This document shows positions 13,116-19,277 of a stretch of DNA of 19,277 nt, in pieces. Under the pieces are notes generated by a model. That model made no database searches. It was not told where the DNA came from and was given only the letters and a program-made list of their open reading frames with translations. How positions within the stretch are numbered: the stretch's first letter is position 1; every line of letters starts with the position of its first letter. A program made the position numbers and the translations under genes. This DNA is from CAYRVF01 sp964427535 (GTDB lineage: Bacteria; Chloroflexota; Ktedonobacteria; Ktedonobacterales; JADMIN01): assembly GCA_964427535.1 (NCBI GenBank), contig CAYRVF010000099.1, positions 1 through 19,277 of the forward strand. Reading direction: 5' to 3'.

Positions 13116-14207
13116 CTACTCCCAGCGGAAGAAGCGGACCGCGAGCAGGCTGCAGACGACCAGCCAGGCGACAACCACCACCAGGTCGATCGTCATGGGG
13201 AACTCGGGGGTACTGCCGATCATCACTTGCCGCAGCGCGTCGGCCAGGTAGGTGAGCGGCAGCGCGCGCACGACCGGCGTGAGGAAGAGCGGCAGCAGCG
13301 CCAGCGGGAAGAAAATGCCCGAGAGGAACATCATCGGGAAGTTCACCGCCGAGGCAATGCCACCCGCGCTCTCGACCGTCGGCGAGACGGAGGCGACGAA
13401 GTAGCCCAGCCCGATGAACATCCCCGCGCCCAGCAGCACCAGCCCGAAGACGGCCAGCATATTCCCCTGCACATGCACGCTGAAGACGTTGACCGCCAGC
13501 AGCAGGATCAGCGCCGTCTGGAAGAGCGCGATCGTCAGCCGCAGCAAGACCTGCCCGGCGAGCAGTTGCCAGCGCGGCAGGGGGGTCGCGCCGAGGCGCC
13601 GCAGCACTTGCTCCTGCCGGAGGGAGACGAGCGGCTGCGCGGTGCCGAAGAGCCCGAGCTGCATCAGCGCCATCGCGAGGATGCCCGGCACCAGGAAGTC
13701 AACCGCGCGCAGCTGCGCCGAGACGATGGTATGAGTCTGCAGCGAGAGTGGCGGAGTGACGCCGGTGGCGCGCTGGTTGAAGCCGGCGAGGATGTCATTC
13801 ACGATGGTCTGCTTGATCTGGGCGTCGCTGGCGTTCGTGGAGGGGTCGTAGTACATCTCGACGGTCGCAGGCTGCTTCGCCGCGACCTCCTGGCTCAGCC
13901 CGGCGGGGATGACGACGACGAAGTCGCGCTGCCCCTTCTTGAGGGTGCTCATCTCGTCGGTGCGCGCGCCGTCCTTCACCTTCAAGGCGGGAACGCTATG
14001 AAAGGCCTGGACCAGCGCCGCACCGGCCTGCCCGCCGTCTTCGTTGACGAGGCCGACCGTGTAGTTCACCGAGTTGTTGTTGCCCGAGAAGATCACGCCG
14101 AAGAGCAGGATGAAGACGAGCGGAAATGCCAGCGTCCAGAAGAGCGCCCCGCGGTCGCGCACGAACTCTTTCAGGTTCGCGATATAGAGCGTAAGCACGG
14201 TTGACAT
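13116..14207 (-). CDS. ABC-2 type transporter permease
   Basis: A 363-residue ABC exporter permease. It begins with a short cytoplasmic stretch (LYIANLKEFVRDRGALF) and a first membrane segment at about 22-40. A large outside domain follows (about 43-165, with GLVNEDGGQAG, then FVVVIPAGLSQEVAA and VEMYYDPSTNASDAQ), typical of the YhgE/DrrB-NodJ-like ABC-2 group. Five further hydrophobic segments follow, from VPGILAMALMQLGLFGTA to the final VVVVAWLVVCSLLAVRFF. FLSGIFFPLALLP is a typical ABC-2 segment. ATG 14207 has AGAGG upstream. It is the second gene of a two-gene operon with the ATPase, 85 bases downstream of it. Substrate is unknown; drug or lipid export is the usual guess. Confidence 0.92.
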   Translation of the reverse strand: MSTVLTLYIANLKEFVRDRGALFWTLAFPLVFILLFGVIFSGNNNSVNYTVGLVNEDGGQAGAALVQAFHSVPALKVKDGARTDEMSTLKKGQRDFVVVIPAGLSQEVAAKQPATVEMYYDPSTNASDAQIKQTIVNDILAGFNQRATGVTPPLSLQTHTIVSAQLRAVDFLVPGILAMALMQLGLFGTAQPLVSLRQEQVLRRLGATPLPRWQLLAGQVLLRLTIALFQTALILLLAVNVFSVHVQGNMLAVFGLVLLGAGMFIGLGYFVASVSPTVESAGGIASAVNFPMMFLSGIFFPLALLPLFLTPVVRALPLTYLADALRQVMIGSTPEFPMTIDLVVVVAWLVVCSLLAVRFFRWE

Positions 14208-14259
14208 GAGACAGCCTCTTTCTCGATCCAGCCCGTACCGGTCGGACCCCCAAAGCAGC

Positions 14260-14286
14260 GGGAGGCGCGTCTGGCGCCACCCTCCC
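14260..14286 (-). promoter_or_regulatory. Intercistronic hairpin between ATPase and permease genes
   Basis: GGGAGG (14260-14265) can pair with CCTCCC (14281-14286), with an inner GGCGC/GCGCC pairing. It lies in the 85-base gap of the ABC operon. It could slow 3'-end decay or reduce downstream expression; no T-tract is present on the operon strand, so it is not an obvious terminator. Confidence 0.35.
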
Positions 14287-14292
14287 GGGGGA

Positions 14293-15222
14293 CTAGTCGC
14301 GCAGCGCGCGGCCCGTCAGCGTGAGGAAGACGTCCTCGAGCGTCGCGCCGCGGACGTTCAGGTTGCGCAGGGCGCCGCTCGTCCCCGCCTCGGTGGCGAG
14401 CAGCGCGGCCATCGTCTGCGGCACGTCGAGCGAGTAGACGGTGATCCGCTCGTCGTCTTTGGTCACACGGTCGACGCCCGGCAGCGCGCGGTACACCGCC
14501 TCGTCGGTGCGCCCGTCCTGGAACTCGATCGCGATGGCGCTGAAGTAGCGATGCACCAGCTCGGCGGGCGAGCCGCTCTCGATAATGTGACCGTGATCGA
14601 CGATCGCGACGCGGTCGCAGAGTTGCTCGGCTTCTTCCATGTAGTGGGTGGTCAGCAGAATCGTCTTGCCGCGTGCGCGCAGCGCGGTGATGACGTCCCA
14701 CAGTGCGCGGCGCGCCTGCGGGTCCATGCCGGTGGTGGGTTCGTCGAGAAAGATGATGTCGGGATCGTTGATGAGTGCGAGCGCCACGCTGAGCCGCTGG
14801 CGCTGGCCGCCGGAGAGCTGCTTGCTGCGGGTGTCCTTCTTCTCGTCGAGGTCCACCATGCGAATCAGCTCACTCGTGGGAATCGTGCGCTGGCCGCGGT
14901 AGAAGCTCTGGAAGAGGTTAAGCAGTTCGGTCACGCTCAGCCGCGGATAGAGCGCCGTCGTCTGCAACTGGATGCCGATGTGCCGCTTGATTGCTTTAAG
15001 CTCCCGCGGCTGCGCGAAGCCGAGCACTTTGATGCTGCCGTCGTCAGGCACGCGCAGGCCTTCGATCATCTCGATGGTCGTCGACTTGCCTGCCCCGTTC
15101 GGCCCGAGCATGCCGAAGACTTCCCCCTCGCGCACCTCGAAGCTGATGCCGTCAACCGCCTTCGTCTTGCCGTAGGTCTTGCGCAGATGCTCAACGACGA
15201 TCGCGTTGATCGTGTCCGCCAT
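14293..15222 (-). CDS. ABC transporter ATP-binding protein
   Basis: A 309-residue ABC ATPase of the DrrA/CcmA-like exporter type. Walker A is GPNGAGKST (about 39-47), the Q-loop lies in IGIQLQTTALYPRLSV, the signature is QLSGGQRQRLSVALAL, and Walker B is DIIFLDEPTTGMDPQ. The switch histidine is in LLTTHYMEEAEQLCDR. The last ~80 residues form the DUF4162-like C-terminal extension common in this group. ATG 15222 is preceded by GAGGAGT with eight-base spacing. It is first in the operon and should pair with the ABC-2 permease downstream to make a homodimeric-type exporter (two ATPases, two permeases). All catalytic motifs are intact. Confidence 0.95.
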   Translation of the reverse strand: MADTINAIVVEHLRKTYGKTKAVDGISFEVREGEVFGMLGPNGAGKSTTIEMIEGLRVPDDGSIKVLGFAQPRELKAIKRHIGIQLQTTALYPRLSVTELLNLFQSFYRGQRTIPTSELIRMVDLDEKKDTRSKQLSGGQRQRLSVALALINDPDIIFLDEPTTGMDPQARRALWDVITALRARGKTILLTTHYMEEAEQLCDRVAIVDHGHIIESGSPAELVHRYFSAIAIEFQDGRTDEAVYRALPGVDRVTKDDERITVYSLDVPQTMAALLATEAGTSGALRNLNVRGATLEDVFLTLTGRALRD

Positions 15223-15269
15223 TCTTATGCACTCCTCGTGTCACTGGAGATCGGTCCCCACCCGGCACA

Positions 15270-15298
15270 ACGATACCATGAGCAAGCGGCTAGTAGAA
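15270..15298 (-). promoter_or_regulatory. Weak candidate promoter for the ABC operon
   Basis: On the minus strand, TTCTAC (15298-15293) and TATCGT (15275-15270) are 17 bases apart, with TGG before the -10 making it extended. Match is modest. No other candidate was seen between the ATPase start and 15310. Confidence 0.3.
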
Positions 15299-15555
15299 GT
15301 TACTTTGGTCATAGCTCGCCCATGCCGCGCGGCACAGATTGCCGCTCTCGCGCACTCAGCGAGACGGGCACAGCGCGCCTCGACGACGAAGAATACGGCG
15401 CCGGCAACGGCCGCCTCTTCAGAGAAGGCTGGATTGCGTCGCCCACGCGGTGCGCTCCCCTCACAGCCGGGGACGCGGCACCCGGCTGCTGTCCGTGCTC
15501 TTCGCGCCGTTCGCGCGCCGGTGTGGCGGCCATTTCGCGTGGTGAAAAACATGTC

Positions 15556-15585
15556 TTGTTGCGACATCAGTGCCGATGCTACACT
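15556..15585 (+). promoter_or_regulatory. Extended -10 promoter upstream of the ADH gene
   Basis: TTGTTG (15556-15561) and TACACT (15580-15585) are 18 bases apart, with TG before the -10 (ATGCTACACTG). Transcription would start near 15592 and give a leader of about 435 bases before the ADH start. The whole 800-base gap 15223-16026 has no gene I can support. Frames reading through the leader, such as one ending at 15868, show no family resemblance. Confidence 0.55.
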
Positions 15586-15885
15586 GCCGCGTGTCTTCCC
15601 GCCCGTTTGCGTAGGCGTCGTGGAGCAGGCGGCGGGCGCGGAAGACGCTGTGATCATGCGCTCGGTCTCGGATGCTCCCGAGTTCCGCGTACCGGAGCTG
15701 ACAGTCTACGGGCGAATGCGAATGGGGGATGTGCGCGGAGGAGCAGGCGACTGTGGCCGAAACCGCACCTCCGGCCAGGGCGCCTGGCTCCAAGCCACGG
15801 CAGCGGAAAGCAAGCGCGACAACACACGCGGAGCGACGGGGCGCGGCCACGCGATGGAGCAGACGTGACCGTTCGTGCAGGCGGA

Positions 15886-15908
15886 GCATGTACTCAGACG
15901 ATACATGC
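15886..15908 (+). promoter_or_regulatory. Perfect inverted repeat in the ADH leader
   Basis: GCATGTA (15886-15892) and TACATGC (15902-15908) are perfect complements nine bases apart, about 120 bases before the ADH start. Symmetry and spacing fit a dimeric regulator's operator. It could also fold as an RNA hairpin. The 7-9-7 geometry matches the inverted repeat at 17774-17796. Confidence 0.45.
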
Positions 15909-15980
15909 GACCAGCGTATGGACGCAGATTCCCACGCGACCACTTTCCCTGGCGCAGACACATCTGACTCTCCCACCGCC

Positions 15981-16020
15981 GATTCTCGCGAGGGCGCGAG
16001 AATCCCCAAGCCGAGGAGGA
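15981..16020 (+). promoter_or_regulatory. Hairpin immediately before the ADH ribosome-binding site
   Basis: GATTCTCGC (15981-15989) pairs perfectly with GCGAGAATC (15996-16004) around a six-base loop. The Shine-Dalgarno GAGGAGGA follows at 16013-16020, six bases before the ATG. The hairpin leaves the ribosome site free, so it could protect or expose it; there is no T-tract, which argues against a terminator. Confidence 0.5.
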
Positions 16021-16026
16021 CAGCAC

Positions 16027-17217
16027 ATGAGAGCTGTAGTGTACAAGGCACCCTTCCAGGTCGCGGTCGAGAATGTCCCCGACCCCACGATTCAGCACCC
16101 CAATGATGTGATCGTCCGCATCACGTCAACCGCGATTTGCGGCTCCGATCTGCACATGTACGAGGGCCGTACCGCCGCCAAGCCGGGCATCGTCTTTGGC
16201 CACGAGAACATGGGGATCATCGAAGAGACCGGCCCCGGCGTGGTCTCGCTGCAGAAGGGTGACCGGGTCTCGATACCCTTCAACGTAGCCTGTGGCTTCT
16301 GTAAGAACTGTGTCGCGGGGTACACTGGCTTCTGCCTCACCGTGAACCCCGGCTTCGCGGGCGGCGCCTACGGCTACGTTGCGATGGGTCCTTACACCGG
16401 TGGCCAGGCCGAGAAGCTGCGCGTGCCGTTTGCCGATTTCAACTGCCTGAAGCTGCCGCCAGGCAACGAGCACGAGGCCGATTTCGCGATGCTGGCCGAT
16501 ATCTTCCCGACCGGGTATCACGGCTGCGAGCTGGCGCAGGTCAGCCCCGGCGAGACGGTCGTGGTCTACGGCGCCGGGCCGGTGGGCCTGATGGCGGCGT
16601 ACTCGGCGCTGCTGCGTGGGGCGTCGCGCGTCTTCTCGGTCGACCGGGTGCAGGCCCGGCTCGACAAGGCGAAGGAGATCGGCGCCATTCCGATCAACTT
16701 CGACCAGGGCGACCCGGTGCAGCAGATCAAAGACCAGACCGACGGCGAGGGCACCGACAAGGGCATCGACGCCGTCGGCTATCAGGCGGTGACGCGGGAT
16801 GGCAACCGCGAGGAGCCCGCGACCGTCCTCAACGCGCTGATTCAGTCGGTGCGGGCAACCGGCATGCTCGGCGTCCCCGGGCTGTACGTTCCCTCCGATC
16901 CAGGAGGGCCGGACCAGAACTCACAGCAGGGTCTGTTGCTGGTGGCCATCGGCAAGCTCTTCGAGAAGGGCCTGCGCATGGGCACCGGGCAGTGCAACGT
17001 GAAGCGCTACAACCGCCAGTTGCGCGATATGATCATCGCGGGGCGTGCCCGGCCAAGCTTCGTGGTCTCACATGAGCTGCCGCTCGAAGCGGCGCCCGAT
17101 GCCTACCAGAAGTTCGACAAGCGCATCGAGGGGTACACCAAGGTGGTGCTGCATCCGCAGATGCAGGGGACTGGGACGAGCACGTCCAGCTCACAGGCGA
17201 CGACGGGCCAGCCATAA
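16027..17217 (+). CDS. Zinc-dependent alcohol dehydrogenase, glutathione-independent formaldehyde dehydrogenase-like
   Basis: A 396-residue medium-chain dehydrogenase. The catalytic zinc site is visible in AICGSDLHMYEGR (C38 with H43) and FGHENMG. The structural zinc lobe has CGFCKNCVAGYTGFC with four cysteines. The coenzyme domain has VVVYGAGPVGLMAAYSAL. ADIFPTGYHGCELAQVSPG and the insertion in the C-terminal half (GYQAVTRDGNREEPATVLN, then GLYVPSDPGGPDQNSQQG) are typical of the glutathione-independent formaldehyde dehydrogenase (FdhA) group, which oxidises formaldehyde or other aldehydes/alcohols with tightly bound NAD. A formaldehyde substrate is likely but not certain. Start ATG 16027 follows GAGGAGGA. 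The in-frame extension upstream to 14206 is a false run through the antisense of the ABC genes. The tail (about 383-396) is low-complexity Ser/Thr/Gln. Confidence 0.93.
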   Translation: MRAVVYKAPFQVAVENVPDPTIQHPNDVIVRITSTAICGSDLHMYEGRTAAKPGIVFGHENMGIIEETGPGVVSLQKGDRVSIPFNVACGFCKNCVAGYTGFCLTVNPGFAGGAYGYVAMGPYTGGQAEKLRVPFADFNCLKLPPGNEHEADFAMLADIFPTGYHGCELAQVSPGETVVVYGAGPVGLMAAYSALLRGASRVFSVDRVQARLDKAKEIGAIPINFDQGDPVQQIKDQTDGEGTDKGIDAVGYQAVTRDGNREEPATVLNALIQSVRATGMLGVPGLYVPSDPGGPDQNSQQGLLLVAIGKLFEKGLRMGTGQCNVKRYNRQLRDMIIAGRARPSFVVSHELPLEAAPDAYQKFDKRIEGYTKVVLHPQMQGTGTSTSSSQATTGQP

Positions 17218-17249
17218 CATCCGGCAAACGGCATCTCAGTTACGTGGCG

Positions 17250-17283
17250 GCGGCTGGTGTGCGTCTCGGCGCGCGCCAGCCGC
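17250..17283. terminator. Possible bidirectional hairpin between convergent genes
   Basis: GCGGCTGG (17250-17257) pairs with CCAGCCGC (17276-17283) in the 86-base gap between the ADH stop and the stop of the minus-strand small gene. It could end transcription from both sides, but there is no T-tract on either strand. Confidence 0.3.
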
Positions 17284-17303
17284 TCTCCTGTGCTGGCGGC
17301 CCG

Positions 17304-17498
17304 TCACTCCTCGTCCTGGGGCTTCCTTCCGTCGGGAGTATCGGTCTGGTCAGCGGTGTTCTCCAGCGCCTGCTCGATCAGCCGCCGCGCGGTGGCGTTT
17401 TCCTCGGGCGCGTTGCGGGTCCACGTCGCCCAGTGCCACTGGCGGCTCGCCTCGACGAAATCGCGCATGAACTCATCATCAAAATGCACGTCGCGCAT
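17304..17498 (-). CDS. Small acidic protein of unknown function
   Basis: A 64-residue protein that I do not recognise. It is acidic, with a Trp-rich stretch (ASRQWHWATWTRN, 17-29), a helical part (ENATARRLIEQALEN) and a charged tail (DTPDGRKPQDEE). I believe it is a real gene: GAAGGGA lies eight bases before ATG 17498, codons use G/C at third positions like the neighbours, and the frame is free of the Arg/Pro-rich look of shadow frames. There is no signal peptide or membrane segment. It is alone and converges on the ADH gene. It could be a small regulatory or accessory protein; nothing more can be said. Confidence 0.6.
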   Translation of the reverse strand: MRDVHFDDEFMRDFVEASRQWHWATWTRNAPEENATARRLIEQALENTADQTDTPDGRKPQDEE

Positions 17499-17714
17499 CA
17501 GGGTTTTCCCTTCGTGTCTTCAATCATGTGCCCCTACCAGGGGGTGGAATGTCTTGCTAGCGATGGCCGCACTCGTCTGACAGGTGCTCATGGGCGGCAG
17601 CATCATTGGCCGCAGGGGAATCAGCTTCTCTGCGCCTAGCGACGGTGCGGAGGCCAGGAGGGAAGATCCCGGAGAGCGGAAGCGAGGCGGATGTTGGTGC
17701 GAGCATAGCCACAT

Positions 17715-17808
17715 CGGACACCGAATGCAAGGTTCTAGGACTGCCGTGCCATGGGGCCGCTGTTCGGCCAGAGCGGACATCGACACGGCATGTCCGGACG
17801 GTGTCCGC
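17715..17808 (+). promoter_or_regulatory. Cluster of GGACA/TGTCC inverted half-sites upstream of the IclR-type gene
   Basis: CGGACACCG (17715-17723) and its complement CGGTGTCCG (17799-17807) bracket the region. Inside are CGGACAT (17774-17780) and ATGTCCG (17790-17796), nine bases apart. The cluster ends about 65 bases before the predicted -35. It could be an operator array for the IclR-type protein itself. The rest of 17499-17961 holds no gene or other clear structure. Confidence 0.4.
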
Positions 17809-17872
17809 AGAGGCGATGCCATCATCTCCAGTGTACGATGGCGCGAGCGTTTCTGATGGTGAAATTGTCGGG

Positions 17873-17902
17873 TTGCGAGCATCCGAACAGGCATGCTACA
17901 CT
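17873..17902 (+). promoter_or_regulatory. Promoter of the IclR-type gene
   Basis: TTGCGA (17873-17878) and TACACT (17897-17902) are 18 bases apart, with the extended element ATGCTACACTG. The start would be near 17909, about 53 bases before the ATG. It shares its extended -10 with the ADH and LON-domain gene promoters. Confidence 0.6.
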
Positions 17903-17961
17903 GACCGGCACAGCCTGCAGTCTGGTGTGATCTCACGACAGGATGAGAGAGGATTCGCCAG

Positions 17962-18297
17962 ATGATGAGCCAAGGTGTGCCACGCTGCAAGGGAGATACG
18001 CTGCAGTCGGTGGCTCGCGCGCTTGCCGTTCTCGACCTCCTGGGAGCCCATCCTGAAGGGTTGCTGGCCAAGCGCATCAGCCGCGAGCTGAAGCTGAACA
18101 TCAGCACCTGCTACCATCTCGTGAATACCCTGTTGGCGGCCGGCTACATCGAGCGTGACGCCGAAACACTGCTGATCCGGCTGGGCCCCAAGATCACCTG
18201 GCTGACCGAAAGCCTTCCCGCGGGTGATGCGCCGCACGCGACCTGGCAGAGCGGCCAGCAGGCTATGACGTTCGCCTTTGCTAGTGGACGATTCTAG
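17962..18297 (+). CDS. IclR-type winged-helix regulator lacking the effector-binding domain
   Basis: A 111-residue protein whose residues 13-78 match the IclR N-terminal DNA-binding domain. TLQSVARALAVLDLLGAHPE gives the first helix. LLAKRISRELKLNISTCYHL holds the recognition helix. VNTLLAAGYIERDAETLLIR forms the wing. IclR regulators usually have ~250 residues with a C-terminal ligand-binding domain; here the frame stops after a 30-residue tail. No remnant of that domain is visible in other frames before the next gene, and only ~310 bases remain there. It may be a natural HTH-only form or an old truncation. The ATG at 17962 (or 17965) follows GAGAGAGGA. It probably regulates its own promoter or the amidohydrolase downstream; a missing effector domain would make it ligand-independent. 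Confidence 0.8.
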   Translation: MMSQGVPRCKGDTLQSVARALAVLDLLGAHPEGLLAKRISRELKLNISTCYHLVNTLLAAGYIERDAETLLIRLGPKITWLTESLPAGDAPHATWQSGQQAMTFAFASGRF

Positions 18298-18419
18298 CGG
18301 TAGTTGCTGGTGCACGTTGGTCCGCACACCCTGTCGTGCGTTCCTGTAGCGCGTCTCCGAGTGCGAGGCGCGATGTGTGTGTTGGCCCACATACTCTGAG
18401 TTCAGCCACGTTGCTCCTC

Positions 18420-18447
18420 GCGTCCGCGCCGCATGTGGCGCGGACGC
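18420..18447 (+). promoter_or_regulatory. Perfect GC-rich hairpin upstream of the amidohydrolase gene
   Basis: GCGTCCGCGCC (18420-18430) and GGCGCGGACGC (18437-18447) pair without mismatch around GCATGT. No T-tract follows. It sits 160 bases before the amidohydrolase start. It could be a terminator for the IclR-type gene acting with Rho, a leader structure or a dimeric operator. The gap 18298-18607 has no gene; a TGTACT at about 18475 is the only weak -10 seen. Confidence 0.5.
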
Positions 18448-18607
18448 CTCCAGTCCACAGTAGGTCGGGCACGCTGTACTCCGCACGAGACTGACACAGC
18501 GTGGACCCGGCACCGCCTGATGAGAGCGACGACATCGACGGCCGCCTCGACGGAGAGACGGCGCCCCGTACGCTGCCGCGAAGCGCAGAAAAGGGAGGTC
18601 TTCCGCG

Positions 18608-19277
18608 ATGTATCAGACACAAGACGGACGCCAGATCTTTGTCATCGACGGTCACATGCATTTCTGGGATGGCAGCCCTGAGAACCAGGCGAACAAGTAC
18701 GGCAAGGGCTTCATCGAGTGCTTCTACGACTACCACAAGGCGTTCACGCCGACGGAACTGCTCTGGCCGCTCGACCGCTTCGAGAAGTACAGTGAAGATC
18801 GCCTGCTCGACGACGAATTCGTGCATGGCTATGTGGACGTCGCCATCTTCCAGCCGACGTACCTCACCGACTTCTTCACCAACGGCTTCAACACCATCGA
18901 GCAGAACGGCGTGCTCAAGCGCAAACACCCCGACCGCTTTATCCTCAACGGCTCCTTCGACCCGCGCGACGGCGAGAAGGGACTCGAGTCCCTACGCCGC
19001 ATGAAGGGCGAGTGGAACATCCAGGGTGTGAAGCTCTACACCGCCGAGTGGCGCGGCAACTCCAAGGGCTACAAGCTCACCGACCCTGATGCGCAGCGCT
19101 TCCTGGAGGAGTGCGACAAGCTCGACATTCGCAACATCCATGTCCATAAGGGGCCGACGATCTATCCACTCAACAAAGACGCCTTCGACGTGCAGGACAT
19201 CGACGAGCCGGCCTCGCTCTTCACCGAGCTGCGCTTCATCGTCGAGCACGCCGGTGTGCCGCGCATCGAAGACTTCT
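18608..19277 (+). CDS. Amidohydrolase-family protein (amidohydrolase 2 type), 3'-truncated by window
   Basis: The frame is open from ATG 18608 to the window end, giving 223 residues. It belongs to the metal-dependent TIM-barrel amidohydrolase 2 family (PF04909), which includes aminocarboxymuconate-semialdehyde decarboxylase-like and other decarboxylases. The N-terminal metal motif is DGHMHFWD (HxH at about residues 16-18). Later strands carry ILNGSFDPRDG, GVKLYTAEWRG and IHVHKGPTIYP. The active-site histidine motif is FIVEHAGVPRIEDF at the very end. The final catalytic aspartate lies beyond the window. AGGGAGGT is eight bases before the start. The upstream IclR-type gene points the same way and may control it. 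The exact substrate cannot be told. Confidence 0.9.
   Translation, partial: MYQTQDGRQIFVIDGHMHFWDGSPENQANKYGKGFIECFYDYHKAFTPTELLWPLDRFEKYSEDRLLDDEFVHGYVDVAIFQPTYLTDFFTNGFNTIEQNGVLKRKHPDRFILNGSFDPRDGEKGLESLRRMKGEWNIQGVKLYTAEWRGNSKGYKLTDPDAQRFLEECDKLDIRNIHVHKGPTIYPLNKDAFDVQDIDEPASLFTELRFIVEHAGVPRIEDF

Noticed and set aside
12899..13174. N-terminal extension of the HipA-like protein
   Set aside because: It runs through the intergenic C/G-run element and is Arg/Pro/Ser-rich. GTG 12898 has a good ribosome-binding site and begins the conserved domain.
13002..14204. 400-codon plus-strand frame opposite the ABC permease
   Set aside because: It is a shadow: Arg/Glu/Gln/His-rich composition typical of antisense in GC-rich genes, while the minus strand encodes a clear ABC-2 permease.
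14206..16026. Upstream in-frame extension of the ADH gene to 14206
   Set aside because: The extension reads antisense through the ABC ATPase gene and has no family resemblance. The true start at 16027 has GAGGAGGA and matches the family N-terminus.
15461..16051. Possible minus-strand gene (196 codons) in the ADH leader
   Set aside because: Overlaps the ADH start and its ribosome site, has no recognisable motif and an atypical residue mix.
18298..18607. Frameshifted remainder of the IclR effector domain
   Set aside because: Translations of this stretch show no IclR C-terminal motifs, and the space is too short for that domain.

Overview
The window is GC-rich bacterial chromosome with strongly G/C-biased third codon positions, frequent GTG starts and clear Shine-Dalgarno sequences. 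Gene content (cobalamin-dependent MetH, HolB, a DUF6510 cassette, ChrA, a glutathione-independent formaldehyde-dehydrogenase-like ADH) and C-rich/G-rich palindromic intergenic elements suggest Chloroflexota, possibly Thermomicrobia-like, with a high-GC actinobacterium as the alternative. This placement is an inference; no rRNA, tRNA or other phylogenetic marker is present. I see no CRISPR array, transposase, integrase or phage gene.

Left part (1-5959). The 3' end of metH is followed by a palindromic intergenic element and a small membrane-anchored protein. Next is a tight three-gene operon: a cytoplasmic sulfite-oxidase-like molybdopterin enzyme, a ferredoxin-NADP-reductase-type flavoprotein and a DUF6510 zinc-ribbon protein. 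It looks like a small redox module with its own electron donor. A convergent LON-substrate-binding-domain gene and holB (DNA polymerase III delta prime) follow. Their divergent gap holds a second copy of the intergenic element and a 13-bp tandem array containing the holB ribosome-binding site.

Middle (5960-9242). A near-consensus sigma-70 promoter fires into about 1 kb with no credible gene but several short tandem arrays. After it comes a 485-residue extremely acidic Glu/Ala/Pro-repeat protein, closed by a textbook rho-independent terminator. Next is a protein with a small helical domain and a long basic Gly/Ser/Arg tail. This is the least explained part of the window.

Right-middle (9258-15222). 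A CitE/malyl-CoA-lyase-like enzyme diverges from a two-domain chromate transporter chrA. On the minus strand are an overlapping HipA-family kinase/DUF3037 pair and an ABC-2 exporter operon (ATPase, then permease).

Right end (15223-19277). A zinc-dependent ADH resembling glutathione-independent formaldehyde dehydrogenase has a long structured leader. A 64-residue minus-strand protein, an IclR-type DNA-binding protein lacking the effector domain, and the start of an amidohydrolase running off the window follow. The IclR-type protein probably controls its own promoter and/or the amidohydrolase. Several promoters share an extended -10 with core TACACT.
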